NCBI RefSeq assembly: GCF_003337375.1
Contig: NZ_QPJD01000019.1
Span: 1-64,000 of the forward strand
DNA length: 64,000 nucleotides
Origin: Paenibacillus prosopidis
GTDB taxonomy: Bacteria > Bacillota > Bacilli > Paenibacillales > Paenibacillaceae
Reading direction: 5' to 3'
Positions 1-9,049 of the stretch are shown here, piece after piece (the first letter of the stretch is position 1; each line of letters starts with the position of its first letter). Made by a program: the position numbers and the translations under genes. Below the pieces are notes generated by a model. It was given only the letters and a program-made list of their open reading frames with translations. It made no database searches and was not told the origin of the DNA.

Positions 1-36
1 GCAGCTGACGAATACTAATCGGTCGAGGGCTTATCC
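1..36 (+). rRNA. rrl: 23S rRNA, 3' end only
   Basis: The window opens inside the last bases of a 23S rRNA gene. The segment ending in CGGTCGAGGGCTTATCC is the conserved 3' terminus of Bacillales 23S rRNA. The spacer after it carries the TATCCGGTTTTCAAGG motif that commonly follows 23S in this group. The exact mature 3' end is an estimate, good to a few bases. Confidence 0.85.
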
Positions 37-148
37 TAAAACCGTTTGCCTGGACCCATACATCCGGCAGACAAACAGCTAAAGTTCAGCAGCAACTTCT
101 TTCGTATCCGGTTTTCAAGGCGCAATTCGCTTTGAAAATGATTTATAT

Positions 149-224
149 TCCCTGATAGCTCAGTTGGTAGAGCACTCGACTGTTAATCGAGTTGTCACAG
201 GTTCGAGTCCTGTTCGGGGAGCCA
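149..224 (+). tRNA. tRNA-Asn (GTT)
   Basis: Full cloverleaf with a 7-bp acceptor stem (TCCCTGA/TCGGGGA), anticodon GTT in loop CTGTTAA, GGTTCGAGTCC T-arm and an encoded CCA. It is the first gene of a 16-tRNA array that starts only about 112 nt after the 23S end. Confidence 0.95.
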
Positions 225-227
225 TAT

Positions 228-318
228 AGAGAGGTGTCCGAGTGGTCGAAGGAGCACGATTGGAAATCGTGTAGGCTCTAACCGGGTCTCGAGGGTTCGA
301 ATCCCTTCCTCTCTGCCA
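228..318 (+). tRNA. tRNA-Ser (GGA)
   Basis: Class II tRNA with a long variable arm, acceptor AGAGAGG/CCTCTCT, anticodon GGA and encoded CCA. It lies 3 nt after tRNA-Asn, so both must come from one processed transcript. Confidence 0.95.
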
Positions 319-322
319 TTAT

Positions 323-397
323 GGCCCGTTGGTCAAGGGGTTAAGACACCTCCCTTTCACGGAGGTAACAGGGGTTCGAATCCCCTACGGGTCACCA
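323..397 (+). tRNA. tRNA-Glu (TTC)
   Basis: Acceptor GGCCCGT/ACGGGTC, anticodon TTC in loop CTTTCAC, TTCGAATCC T-arm and encoded CCA. The start was set so that the discriminator A and CCA line up at the 3' end. Confidence 0.95.
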
Positions 398-416
398 ACA
401 AAGATTTAAAATGAGC

Positions 417-446
417 TTGACTATAGACTCAAACCTATGGTATGAT
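417..446 (+). promoter_or_regulatory. internal promoter in the tRNA array
   Basis: TTGACT (417-422), an 18-nt spacer and TATGAT (441-446) lie in the 69-nt gap between tRNA-Glu and tRNA-Val, the largest gap in this part of the array. Each hexamer is one base from consensus. It would let the 13 downstream tRNAs be transcribed independently of the rRNA operon. Confidence 0.6.
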
Positions 447-466
447 ATAAAAGTCGCTCAAGACAT

Positions 467-542
467 GGAGGATTAGCTCAGCTGGGAGAGCATCTGCCTT
501 ACAAGCAGAGGGTCGGCGGTTCGATCCCGTCATCCTCCACCA
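467..542 (+). tRNA. tRNA-Val (TAC)
   Basis: Acceptor GGAGGAT/ATCCTCC, anticodon TAC in CTTACAA, TTCGATCC T-arm and encoded CCA. It is the first tRNA after the internal promoter. Confidence 0.95.
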
Positions 543-557
543 TGATTACAATAATGA

Positions 558-636
<79 letters not shown>

Positions 637-670
637 CTTTACCTTTCGGAAGTTTCCGAGAATATGATGT

Positions 671-747
671 GGAGCTGTGGTGTAGAGGCCTAACATGCCT
701 GCCTGTCACGCAGGAGACCGCGGGTTCGAATCCCGTCAGCTCCGCCA
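671..747 (+). tRNA. tRNA-Asp (GTC)
   Basis: Acceptor GGAGCTG/CAGCTCC, anticodon GTC in CTGTCAC, TTCGAATCC T-arm and encoded CCA. Confidence 0.95.
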
Positions 748-759
748 TTTAAAACATCA

Positions 760-835
<76 letters not shown>

Positions 836-864
836 TTTAAGCAATGCAAGCAACAAGTGAATAT

Positions 865-940
<76 letters not shown>

Positions 941-943
941 CAT

Positions 944-1028
944 GGAGGATTAGTGAAGTGGCTAAACACGGCAGACTGTAAATCTGCTCTCTCTGAGTTC
1001 GGTGGTTCGAATCCATCATCCTCCACCA
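944..1028 (+). tRNA. tRNA-Tyr (GTA)
   Basis: Class II tRNA with an extended variable arm, acceptor GGAGGAT/ATCCTCC, anticodon GTA in CTGTAAA and encoded CCA. Confidence 0.95.
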
Positions 1029-1037
1029 GTTTACCTT

Positions 1038-1111
1038 AGGGGCATAGTTTAAAGGTAGAACAAAGGTCTCCAAAACCTTTGGTGTGGGTTCAATTCCTGC
1101 TGCCCCTGCCA
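1038..1111 (+). tRNA. tRNA-Trp (CCA)
   Basis: Acceptor AGGGGCA/TGCCCCT, anticodon CCA in loop CTCCAAA, TTCAATTCC T-arm and encoded 3' CCA. Confidence 0.93.
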
Positions 1112-1127
1112 ATTGAATATTTATCGT

Positions 1128-1204
1128 GGCGGTCGTGGCGAAGTGGTTAACGCATCGGTTTGTGGATCCGACATTCGGGGGTTCAATTCCCCTCGTCCGC
1201 CCCA
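1128..1204 (+). tRNA. tRNA-His (GTG)
   Basis: Anticodon GTG in TTGTGGA. The extra G at position -1 that marks tRNA-His is included, opposite C73. The acceptor GCGGTCG/CGTCCGC has one T-T mismatch at its fifth pair. The CCA is encoded. Confidence 0.93.
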
Positions 1205-1235
1205 TTAATTTAAAAATTAGCGTTTTATATCTTGT

Positions 1236-1310
1236 TGGGGATTAGCCAAGCGGTAAGGCAACGGACTTTGACTCCGTCATTCTCAGGTTCGATCCCTGAA
1301 TCCCCAGCCA
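1236..1310 (+). tRNA. tRNA-Gln (TTG)
   Basis: Acceptor TGGGGAT/ATCCCCA, anticodon TTG in CTTTGAC, TTCGATCCC T-arm and encoded CCA. Confidence 0.95.
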
Positions 1311-1317
1311 TTTATAT

Positions 1318-1392
1318 GCGGAAGTGGCTCAGCGGTAGAGCATCGCCTTGCCAAGGCGAGGGTCGCGGGTTCGATTCCCGTCTTCCGCTCCA
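1318..1392 (+). tRNA. tRNA-Gly (GCC)
   Basis: Acceptor GCGGAAG/CTTCCGC, anticodon GCC in TTGCCAA, TTCGATTCC T-arm and encoded CCA. Confidence 0.95.
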
Positions 1393-1399
1393 TTAATTT

Positions 1400-1473
1400 G
1401 GCGCCATAGCCAAGTGGTAAGGCAGAGCTCTGCAAAAGCTCTACCCCCAGTTCGAGTCTGGGTGGCGCCTCCA
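1400..1473 (+). tRNA. tRNA-Cys (GCA)
   Basis: Acceptor GGCGCCA/TGGCGCC, anticodon GCA in CTGCAAA, TTCGAGTCT T-arm and encoded CCA. Confidence 0.95.
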
Positions 1474-1496
1474 CAATTTTTAACAACAGAAAATAT

Positions 1497-1573
1497 GTGC
1501 CCTTAGCTCAGCTGGATAGAGCGTTTGACTACGAATCAAAAGGTCAGGAGTTCGAATCTCTTAGGGCACGCCA
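1497..1573 (+). tRNA. tRNA-Arg (ACG)
   Basis: Acceptor GTGCCCT/AGGGCAC, anticodon ACG (first base presumably read as inosine) in CTACGAA and encoded CCA. Confidence 0.95.
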
Positions 1574-1587
1574 TATTTCTTCTGAAT

Positions 1588-1669
1588 GCCGGTGTGGCGG
1601 AATGGCAGACGCGCGCGACTCAAAATCGTGAGGGAAACCGTGGAGGTTCGAGTCCTCTCACCGGCACCA
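1588..1669 (+). tRNA. tRNA-Leu (CAA)
   Basis: Class II tRNA, acceptor GCCGGTG/CACCGGC, anticodon CAA in loop CTCAAAA, long variable arm and encoded CCA. It is the last tRNA before the array terminator. Confidence 0.94.
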
Positions 1670-1682
1670 TAACATGCCTATT

Positions 1683-1719
1683 AAACTCTTAAGATCTACT
1701 AGATCTTAAGAGTTTTTTT
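1683..1719 (+). terminator. terminator of the rRNA-tRNA array
   Basis: A perfect 13-bp stem (ACTCTTAAGATCT and its complement) with a 3-nt loop, followed by seven T residues. It closes the stable-RNA transcription unit. Confidence 0.9.
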
Positions 1720-1781
1720 GTGTTTCCAGACAGATCATTAATTGGTTATTTACACTTATATTCAAATTTTTAACGATGTTA

Positions 1782-1795
1782 AGAAAACGCTTTAA
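1782..1795 (+). promoter_or_regulatory. possible cre (CcpA) site upstream of the yesM-like gene
   Basis: AGAAAACGCTTTAA matches 12 of 14 positions of the cre consensus TGWAARCGYTWNCW. It lies 48 nt before a sensor kinase gene linked to sugar transport, so catabolite control would make sense. The match is imperfect. Confidence 0.3.
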
Positions 1796-1842
1796 ATGGT
1801 AGAATTAAAGGTATACAGAGTATAGATAGGAGGAAGCATACC

Positions 1843-3594
1843 GTGAAGTTCGGTAAATCAATTCGAACTCGACTTATCATCGGATTTATGGGAGTTATGC
1901 TTCCGGTTGTCGTTTATATGCTTATAAATAATAGTTACTCAAGAGAGATCGTCAGGGAAAAGGTATCGGAGACATACCGGAACACACTCGATATATTTGT
2001 CGGGCAGACCGATCACAACCTGGCGCAAATAAATGATTATTTGTACAAGATGTCGGTGCTTGATTCCGATGTAGGGCTTCTAATGTCTTTTCCGATGGAC
2101 AGTGACGGGTACACTTTAACTAAGATCAGGATTGATGCTAAGTTGAATCGCGATGTTGGCGTATATAACTTAATTGATGCCGTTTTTTTATATCACCACA
2201 ATGACATCATTTTTGGAACGAATAGCGTGTATAATGATACGAAAAATATCATTAAATCCCATATGGACAACATGACGACTGCAGAAAACCTGGCACATAA
2301 TGATCAGCAAACATGGGAAGTCCGAGCAGACGACCGGATGCCCGGCAAATATTTTCTTATCAATTTCATTAAGGTTTCAGAGGAGCTTTATGTCGGAGCG
2401 ATTATTAAAGTAAAGGATATTAATACAATGCTCTCTATTCAATGGAGCGATGGTGATATTGGTCATAACGGTATCTATCTTCGTGAAGACAACCGCCTTG
2501 TACAAGCTTTAACGGAAAGCTTATCACCTCTTGATTTGAACGATGAAATTTTAAAAGAGCCTTATGAATCACTGACTGATCATGAAACAGGGGCTGACTA
2601 TTTGGTTATGAACCGGATGAGTGAAAGGGTCAATATTGCTTACCAGGTTGTCATCCCTGAGGAGACACTGCTGCGCAACCTTTTGTTTTTCCGAAATGTG
2701 ACGCTATTCGCTCCGATTGGATTTCTTGCGATTTTACTTCTTTATTTATTTTTTATGCGCAATATGCTTTTTAAACCGCTGCATGAGTTGATACTCGGGA
2801 TGAAGAAGATTTCTCTTGGCATGCTGGATGTAAGACTGAAGAAGAACAAGTCACTTGAGTTCGAATTTTTGGGAAATACGTTCAACATTATGGCGGAGCA
2901 AATCAAAACGTTAAAAATCGACGTCTATGAAGAACAGCTTCGAGTGAAGCAAGGTGAATTGAAACAGCTTCAGGCACAGATCAATCCGCATTTTTATATG
3001 AACAGCTTAAATATTATTTATAATCTTGCCGCTCTGAACGATACGGAAACCGTTAAGAAGATGTCGCTGCATCTAGCAGATTATTTCCGTTTCATAATGA
3101 AAGCCAACCGGGATACGATAACGCTCAAGGAAGAATTGACGCATATCGAAAACTATATAACCATTCAAAAAATAAGGTTTCCGGACAAACTGCAATGTAC
3201 GTTCGAAGGGATGGATACAATTTTAAACTACCCGATTGCTGCATTGACCATACAGCCTTTTGTGGAAAATTCGATCATTCATGGATTTAAAAACCGGAGA
3301 CAATTATTCCAAATTCATATTAGGGCTGAAATGACTGAGGACAATGGCTTTGCTCTAACCATTAGCGATAATGGAGTCGGCTTTAGTCCTGAGGTACTGA
3401 AAAAGCTTCAAAACAAAGAGCCGCTGCAGCATGAGGAAAAAAGCAGCTTAGGTATTATGAATGTCATTCACAGGCTTGATCTGCTGTACGGGGAGAGGAC
3501 TTCAATAACATTCGGCAATCATTCGGAAGGCAGCGGCGCGATTGTTACTATCGTATTTCCAAAGCCATTGGAAGGAGGCAGGGCAGTTGTATAA
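1843..3594 (+). CDS. YesM-type sensor histidine kinase
   Basis: Membrane histidine kinase of the YesM/LytS-like class that senses extracellular carbohydrates or their binding proteins and phosphorylates a YesN-type regulator. Of its 583 residues, a first membrane helix covers about 11-28 and a long extracellular sensor follows to about 280. A second helix lies at about 285-308, then a HAMP region, the His_kinase block with the phospho-acceptor His383 in QINPHFYMNSL, and an HATPase domain with DNGVGF. The GTG start follows AGGAGGA at 1829-1835. The reading frame overlaps the regulator gene by 8 nt, so the two are translationally coupled. The inducer is not evident, but the adjacent sugar ABC genes suggest an oligosaccharide. 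Confidence 0.9.
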   Translation: MKFGKSIRTRLIIGFMGVMLPVVVYMLINNSYSREIVREKVSETYRNTLDIFVGQTDHNLAQINDYLYKMSVLDSDVGLLMSFPMDSDGYTLTKIRIDAKLNRDVGVYNLIDAVFLYHHNDIIFGTNSVYNDTKNIIKSHMDNMTTAENLAHNDQQTWEVRADDRMPGKYFLINFIKVSEELYVGAIIKVKDINTMLSIQWSDGDIGHNGIYLREDNRLVQALTESLSPLDLNDEILKEPYESLTDHETGADYLVMNRMSERVNIAYQVVIPEETLLRNLLFFRNVTLFAPIGFLAILLLYLFFMRNMLFKPLHELILGMKKISLGMLDVRLKKNKSLEFEFLGNTFNIMAEQIKTLKIDVYEEQLRVKQGELKQLQAQINPHFYMNSLNIIYNLAALNDTETVKKMSLHLADYFRFIMKANRDTITLKEELTHIENYITIQKIRFPDKLQCTFEGMDTILNYPIAALTIQPFVENSIIHGFKNRRQLFQIHIRAEMTEDNGFALTISDNGVGFSPEVLKKLQNKEPLQHEEKSSLGIMNVIHRLDLLYGERTSITFGNHSEGSGAIVTIVFPKPLEGGRAVV

Positions 3595-5203
3595 TTTATT
3601 AGTCGTTGATGACGAGGAAATAGCAATTCGCGGAATAGAAAAAGGGATAGATTGGTCATCATTGCCCATAGCTAATATTTATACGGCATACGATGTCGAA
3701 GAAGCACGGGCCTTGTTGACGGAGCATACGATACACATCGTCTTATCCGATATCGATATGCCTAATCAGAGCGGGATTGATTTGCTCGAATGGGTTAACG
3801 AAAATTGTCCATCTATCGTAACTATATTCCTAACAGGTCATGCCGATTTCAAGTATGCGCAGCAGGCGGTTCAACTTGATTGCTTTGATTACTTGCTTAA
3901 GCCGATTGACCATCAAGTGCTGAAGGAGTGCGTGAACGAGGCGCTGGATAAGGTGCGTAATTTAGAGCAGCTCGCAAAAATCCGAGGCACCTACGATATG
4001 TTTTACGAGCAATGGAACAAACAGCGTCCTATCTTAATCGAGCGGTTCTGGCAGGATGTATTACATTATCGGCACTCTGCCGCGCCACAGCATCTCGATT
4101 CTGCAATGCAGACCTACGCATTGCCGCTTCAAGCTGATAGTCCAATTAGGGCAGTGCTTATCAGTATTGAGCAATGGCGGGAAGAATGGTCCGCTCGTGA
4201 TGAAGAAATTATGACGTATGGGGTTAAAAATGCTGCCGAGGAGATTATCCTTCAGAGCAATCCGGGACATATTGTGCAGGATGGTAACGGAATCCTTTAT
4301 GCATTATTTTATAGCTCAGAGGATGGAGAGAGCGAATTCTCAGCAACGCTAGAGGACAGATGCAACCAGTTTATCGATCAATGCAAAAATATGCTGCATT
4401 GTCATCTTTCCTGTTACATTGGAGAGAAAGTCGAGGTCCGGCAAATTCGCTCAGCCGTACAGTCGCTATTGGCGCTTGAACGAAGTAATGTGAGTGAGAC
4501 CTGCGCAGTTATTTTGGAGCGGGATCACAAACGAACGCTTGATCACACGGCTCCGCAGCAGGTTCCTTTCTCCGATTGGGCGATTCTGCTTGAGTCAGGC
4601 AAGCAAACGGAATTATCGATGCGCATTGACGAATGCTTCGATCAGATGCAGGAGAATAAGGTTGACTATACGTATATGGCTTCCTTTTATTTTGGCTTCA
4701 TGAACATGCTGTTTCAATGGTTTAATAAAAAATCGGTGCCAATGACTGAAGTGTTTGCGAAGAAAGAGTGGGAGGTTGGCGAGAATGTCCTCAAATCGCT
4801 GTCCCGGATGCGGGCGTGGACGCAGCAGCTAAGCCTGCAGGTGACCGAGTACGCCAATCAGAACGGCAAAGACGTATCTCAGGTGGTGGAGAAGGTTCAG
4901 CGGTACATGGAAGAAAATCTTGGCGAGGAATTCAGCCGTGAACAAGCTGCCGAGCACGTGTTTTTGAATCCTGCTTACTTATCGCGCTTGTTCCGTAGAG
5001 AAACCGGCTTTTCATTAACGGACTACTTGGTTAGACTCCGAATTGCGAAGGCCCGTACTGAGCTGGAGAAGACGAACAACCGAATCAGTGACATTGCGGT
5101 TACAGTCGGTTACGCTAATTTTTCACATTTCTCCAAGCTGTTTAAGAAAATGACCGGACTAACACCGCAGGAATACCGAAAAAAGTATCAGGACGTATTA
5201 TAG
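3587..5203 (+). CDS. YesN-type response regulator, AraC family
   Basis: Transcription factor partner of the preceding kinase. Residues 3-120 form a receiver domain (LLVVDDEE, phospho-acceptor Asp55 in LSDIDMP, and LKPID). A long linker follows, and residues from about 440 to the end carry the two AraC helix-turn-helix motifs (AAEHVFLNPAYLSRLF and ISDIAVTVGYANFSHFSKLFK). The frame is open upstream, but the TTG at 3587 was chosen: it follows GGAGGC with good spacing and gives the N-terminus MYNLLVVDDEE. It probably activates the downstream transporter operon, as such pairs do throughout Paenibacillus. Confidence 0.9.
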   Translation: MYNLLVVDDEEIAIRGIEKGIDWSSLPIANIYTAYDVEEARALLTEHTIHIVLSDIDMPNQSGIDLLEWVNENCPSIVTIFLTGHADFKYAQQAVQLDCFDYLLKPIDHQVLKECVNEALDKVRNLEQLAKIRGTYDMFYEQWNKQRPILIERFWQDVLHYRHSAAPQHLDSAMQTYALPLQADSPIRAVLISIEQWREEWSARDEEIMTYGVKNAAEEIILQSNPGHIVQDGNGILYALFYSSEDGESEFSATLEDRCNQFIDQCKNMLHCHLSCYIGEKVEVRQIRSAVQSLLALERSNVSETCAVILERDHKRTLDHTAPQQVPFSDWAILLESGKQTELSMRIDECFDQMQENKVDYTYMASFYFGFMNMLFQWFNKKSVPMTEVFAKKEWEVGENVLKSLSRMRAWTQQLSLQVTEYANQNGKDVSQVVEKVQRYMEENLGEEFSREQAAEHVFLNPAYLSRLFRRETGFSLTDYLVRLRIAKARTELEKTNNRISDIAVTVGYANFSHFSKLFKKMTGLTPQEYRKKYQDVL

Positions 5204-5230
5204 GAAGTCACAGGAACGTTAATAAGGTCA

Positions 5231-5260
5231 CGGCGCCGACAGCTATCGGCGTCTTTTTTT
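5231..5260 (+). terminator. terminator after the two-component pair
   Basis: GCGCCGA and TCGGCGT form a stem around a 6-nt loop, followed by a run of T. It separates the regulators from the transporter operon. Confidence 0.8.
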
Positions 5261-5318
5261 TATACAATTAATACAGAGAGCAAGTACTTAAAGTAGTGGA
5301 AAGAGGAGGAGGAAGGCG

Positions 5319-6296
5319 ATGGCTAAACATACTACGGAAGCGGTATCGACCGCCTACATTCCAAAAATAACGACCAAGAAGAGATCGCAGCTGGACATTT
5401 TCCGCAAGTATTGGATGTTTTACGTGATGATGCTCCCGGCCATCGTGCTGCTGGTTTTTAACAATTACATTCCTATGTTCGGCATCATTATCGCATTCAA
5501 GAATATCAACTATGCAGATGGCATATTGGGAAGCGCATGGAGCGGGCTTAAAAACTTCGAATACCTATTTAAAACCTCAGATGCATGGATTATTACGCGG
5601 AATACGCTGCTGTACAACTCGGGCTTTATTATTTTAAATTTAATTTTTCCGCTAGCGTTCGCGATTATGCTGAATGAAATAAGAAGCCGATTTGTCGCTA
5701 AGCTCCACCAAACGATTATGTTTCTGCCTTATTTTCTATCGATGGTTGTCATTAGTTATCTTGTCTTCGGATTCTTAAGCGATGAGCATGGCTACTTGAA
5801 CACCTCGCTTCTTCCGGCATTAGGACTCGAAAAGGTGCAATGGTACTTTACGCAAGAGGTTTGGCCTTACATTTTACCGCTTGTGAATACATGGAAAAAC
5901 ATGGGCTACTTCACCGTTATTTATATGGCAGCCATTATCGGAATCGACGATGAGTATTATGAGGCCGCAACCATTGATGGAGCAAGCAAGTGGAAGCAAA
6001 TGACACGCATAACGATTCCGCTCATCACGCCGATCATTACGATTATGACACTGCTTCAAATCGGGAAAATATTCAATGCAGACTTTGGGCTCTTTTTCCA
6101 AGTACCAAGAGAATCAGGTGTATTGTTCCCGGTTACGAATGTTATTGACACTTACGTATACCGTACGTTCCTGACAGTAGGCGATATCGGCTTATCCTCT
6201 GCGGCGGGGCTGCTACAATCAGTCGTCGGTTTTACACTGGTGTTCCTGTCGAATTGGGTTGTACGCCGCATCAACAAAGATAACGCCTTATTTTAG
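5319..6296 (+). CDS. carbohydrate ABC transporter permease, LplB type
   Basis: Integral membrane subunit of a CUT1-class sugar ABC importer (MalF/LplB-like), 325 residues with about six membrane helices. The cytoplasmic EAA loop that docks the ATPase is visible near residues 220-240 (YYEAATIDGASKWKQM). The start follows AGGAGGAGGAAGG. It is the first gene of a permease-permease-binding protein operon. No ATP-binding gene lies in the operon; this transporter class usually borrows a shared MsmX-type ATPase encoded elsewhere. The substrate is unknown, but the YesMN pair next door suggests a plant-derived oligosaccharide. Confidence 0.9.
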   Translation: MAKHTTEAVSTAYIPKITTKKRSQLDIFRKYWMFYVMMLPAIVLLVFNNYIPMFGIIIAFKNINYADGILGSAWSGLKNFEYLFKTSDAWIITRNTLLYNSGFIILNLIFPLAFAIMLNEIRSRFVAKLHQTIMFLPYFLSMVVISYLVFGFLSDEHGYLNTSLLPALGLEKVQWYFTQEVWPYILPLVNTWKNMGYFTVIYMAAIIGIDDEYYEAATIDGASKWKQMTRITIPLITPIITIMTLLQIGKIFNADFGLFFQVPRESGVLFPVTNVIDTYVYRTFLTVGDIGLSSAAGLLQSVVGFTLVFLSNWVVRRINKDNALF

Positions 6297-6347
6297 TCAT
6301 GCTTACAAAGCAAGCTCTATTTACGAATAACCCTTGGAGGTGAACCT

Positions 6348-7280
6348 ATGGAAGCAGTCGAGAAAATATCGTCCGGGTCCAATCTGAAAAACCAGTTGTC
6401 GAAACCGGCTTCTCTAGGCATCAATATATTTTTCATTATCTATTCACTGCTATGCATCGTTCCCCTCGTATTGATCGTCATGGTGTCCATATCTGACGAA
6501 GGAGCGGTTATACGCGATGGCTATCAATTTATACCTTCGAAGTTTGATTTTGCAGCCTATCAATTCCTGTTTAAGGATGCAACCCAAATTTTTCGTTCTT
6601 ATAGCATTTCCATATTTGTAACCATCATTGGAACGACGCTCAGCTTGATCATCATGGCATTGTATGCCTACCCGATATCCAGGACAGACTTTCCGCACGC
6701 TAAGTTTTTTACCTTCTTCGTTTTTTTTACGATGCTGTTCTCGGGAGGGCTTGTCCCTTGGTACTTGGTATATGCGCAAGTGCTTGATCTAAAAGATACG
6801 TTGTTGGCGCTTATTATGCCGCTTCTTGTTGCTGCTTTCTTCGTCCTCATTATCCGGACATTCTTCCAGACGACGATCCCGGCCGCCGTATTGGAATCGG
6901 CGAAAATTGACGGCGCAGGCGAATTAACCATTTTCGTGAAAATTGTGCTTCCATTATCGCTTCCGGTACTGGCGACAGTTGCGCTCTTCCAAACGCTTAC
7001 GTATTGGAATGATTGGTTTCTGAGTTTGGTGTTCATTACAAAGGATGCTAACATTACCGTTCAATATTTGATGTACAAGACCATGCTGAATATTCAATTC
7101 CTCGCGAATAACAGCACGGCTGCAGCGGCCATCAATGCAGCAGGAGGAACATTCAAATTCCCGAGCGAGACGGTTCGTATGGCGATGGTTGTCGTCGGAA
7201 TCGGACCTATTATATTTGCTTACCCGTTCTTTCAAAAATACTTTGTGAAAGGGCTGACCGTCGGCGCTGTTAAAGGCTGA
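6348..7280 (+). CDS. carbohydrate ABC transporter permease, YtcP/MalG type
   Basis: Second membrane subunit of the sugar importer, 310 residues. It has about six membrane helices and an EAA-like loop (LESAKIDGAGELTIF) near residues 183-200, and ends in KGLTVGAVKG, the C-terminal signature typical of YtcP/LplC proteins. The ATG follows TTGGAGGTGAA. It lies 51 nt after the first permease and 84 nt before the binding protein, in the order usual for LplABC-like systems. Confidence 0.9.
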   Translation: MEAVEKISSGSNLKNQLSKPASLGINIFFIIYSLLCIVPLVLIVMVSISDEGAVIRDGYQFIPSKFDFAAYQFLFKDATQIFRSYSISIFVTIIGTTLSLIIMALYAYPISRTDFPHAKFFTFFVFFTMLFSGGLVPWYLVYAQVLDLKDTLLALIMPLLVAAFFVLIIRTFFQTTIPAAVLESAKIDGAGELTIFVKIVLPLSLPVLATVALFQTLTYWNDWFLSLVFITKDANITVQYLMYKTMLNIQFLANNSTAAAAINAAGGTFKFPSETVRMAMVVVGIGPIIFAYPFFQKYFVKGLTVGAVKG

Positions 7281-7364
7281 TTATAGGATTAGCTTAACGA
7301 TCGGCTGTAACCGGCAATGCCGGTTTAGCATATAAACTTATATCTTGAGGGAGGTCCACCCGCT

Positions 7365-8909
7365 ATGAAGCACGTTAAACAAAAAACATCCATGCTTCTT
7401 CTATTGTTGATGACCATCGTATTAGTTGTATCGGCATGCTCAGGCAATAATTCTAAAAACAATGCTGAGCCTGCGAAAGAAAATGCCGCAACGAACAAGC
7501 CAGCTGCACCAGAAGATGCAACAGCAGCATCAGATCTTAAGCCTTATAAAATATCATTGGTCTATCCGGGCACACCGCAAACGGATGAGAAAAAAGTCGA
7601 AGAAGCTTTAAATAAGCTGCTTACTGAAAAAATTAATGCGACGATCGATCTGATGCCGATTGATTGGGGCGCATGGGATGATAAAATCAACCTCATGATT
7701 GCTTCCCGTGAAGAAGTAGATATTATATTCACGGCGCAGTGGAACGGACACGCTAAAAACGTTGGTAAAGGCGCGTTTATTGAACTCGGTGACCTGATTG
7801 ATAAATACGGCCAAGGTATCAAGGAATCCCTTGATCCAGCATTCCTCGACGGTGCAAAAATCAACGGCAAAAACTACGGAGTACCAACGAACAAGGAGCT
7901 TGCGGCAGCTGGCGGTATCGTTTACCGCAAGGATATTACCGATGAGCTTGGAATTGATATGAGCAATGTAAAAACGCCTCAAGATCTGGATGCAGTCTAC
8001 TCGATTGTAAAAGAGAAGAAACCTGAAATGACGCCGCTGTACACAACGGCAGGCACATTTAACTCGCACTTCTTTGCTAATTACGATTTCTTGGGTGATT
8101 CCACGATTCCAGGCGCAATACTGAAAGACCAAGATGCTACGAAGGTAGCGGCAGTAGAGCAAATAGACCGCTACAAAGAATATTTGAACCTTACCCGCGA
8201 TTTCTTTAAGAAGGGCTACATTAATGAAGACGCAGCAACAACGCAAGTGTCTTCAGGGGATGCATGGAAGGCTGGTACCGTATTCTCTACAGTCGAGCCT
8301 ATGAAGCCGGGAAAAGATGCTGAAATTGCAAGCGCTGCCGGTTTGACAGGCAAGCTTGCGCAAATCATTATGACGGAGAAGACGGTTGCTACATCAGAAA
8401 CAGCAGGTTCGATGCTCGGTATTTCTTCAACATCCAAAGATCCCGATCGTGCAATGATGCTAATTAACCTGTTGCATACGGACAAAGAAATCAACAATCT
8501 GCTCAACTTCGGTATCGAAGGTGATCATTACACAAGAAACGGCGAAATTATGACAGCTACAGGCAATACAGCGAATTACAACCCGGGCTCTGCGTGGATG
8601 TTCGGCAATCAGTTCCTCAACTATGTTTGGGATACAGAGGATCCGGATAAATGGGCGAAATTCAAAGAGTTCAACCAAAACGCAAAGGTATCTCCAGCAC
8701 TTGGCTTCGTATTTGACAGCGAGCCTGTGAAAGCAGAAGTCGGCGCTATTGCCAACGTGATCAAACAATACCAAAAAGCGCTTGAAACAGGTTCTGTAGA
8801 CGTTGACAAAGTGCTTCCAGAATATGAAGAAAAGCTGAAAGCTGCAGGCGTAGACAAAGTCGTCGCAGAGAAGCAAAAACAATTCGACGCTTTCCTGGCA
8901 AGCAAGTAA
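7365..8909 (+). CDS. extracellular solute-binding lipoprotein (sugar ABC transporter)
   Basis: Substrate-capture protein of the importer, 514 residues. It has a lipoprotein signal peptide with lipobox VSAC near residue 25, then an Asn/Ala/Pro-rich linker. The mature part begins with the LYPG/IDLMPIDWGAWDDKINLMIAS region of LplA/YtcQ-type family 1 binding proteins and ends in a DUF3502-like C-terminal domain. The start follows GAGGGAGG. A terminator follows directly, and then a close paralog in the same orientation. Confidence 0.9.
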   Translation: MKHVKQKTSMLLLLLMTIVLVVSACSGNNSKNNAEPAKENAATNKPAAPEDATAASDLKPYKISLVYPGTPQTDEKKVEEALNKLLTEKINATIDLMPIDWGAWDDKINLMIASREEVDIIFTAQWNGHAKNVGKGAFIELGDLIDKYGQGIKESLDPAFLDGAKINGKNYGVPTNKELAAAGGIVYRKDITDELGIDMSNVKTPQDLDAVYSIVKEKKPEMTPLYTTAGTFNSHFFANYDFLGDSTIPGAILKDQDATKVAAVEQIDRYKEYLNLTRDFFKKGYINEDAATTQVSSGDAWKAGTVFSTVEPMKPGKDAEIASAAGLTGKLAQIIMTEKTVATSETAGSMLGISSTSKDPDRAMMLINLLHTDKEINNLLNFGIEGDHYTRNGEIMTATGNTANYNPGSAWMFGNQFLNYVWDTEDPDKWAKFKEFNQNAKVSPALGFVFDSEPVKAEVGAIANVIKQYQKALETGSVDVDKVLPEYEEKLKAAGVDKVVAEKQKQFDAFLASK

Positions 8910-8936
8910 TAGGCTGCTGCAAAAAAAGTGAAGAAG

Positions 8937-8965
8937 CCCGCACCTGGAAGAAGGTGCGGGTTTTT
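8937..8965 (+). terminator. terminator between the two binding-protein genes
   Basis: CCCGCACCT and AGGTGCGGG form a perfect 9-bp stem with a 6-nt loop and a T run. It would end or attenuate the transporter transcript before the second binding-protein gene. Confidence 0.9.
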
Positions 8966-9049
8966 CCTGTTGCATTTTTTTCTGTATTCTTTAGAATTAA
9001 AACTACTAACATTTGCAATACATCATCCTAATAGGGGGGCAATTCGAAT

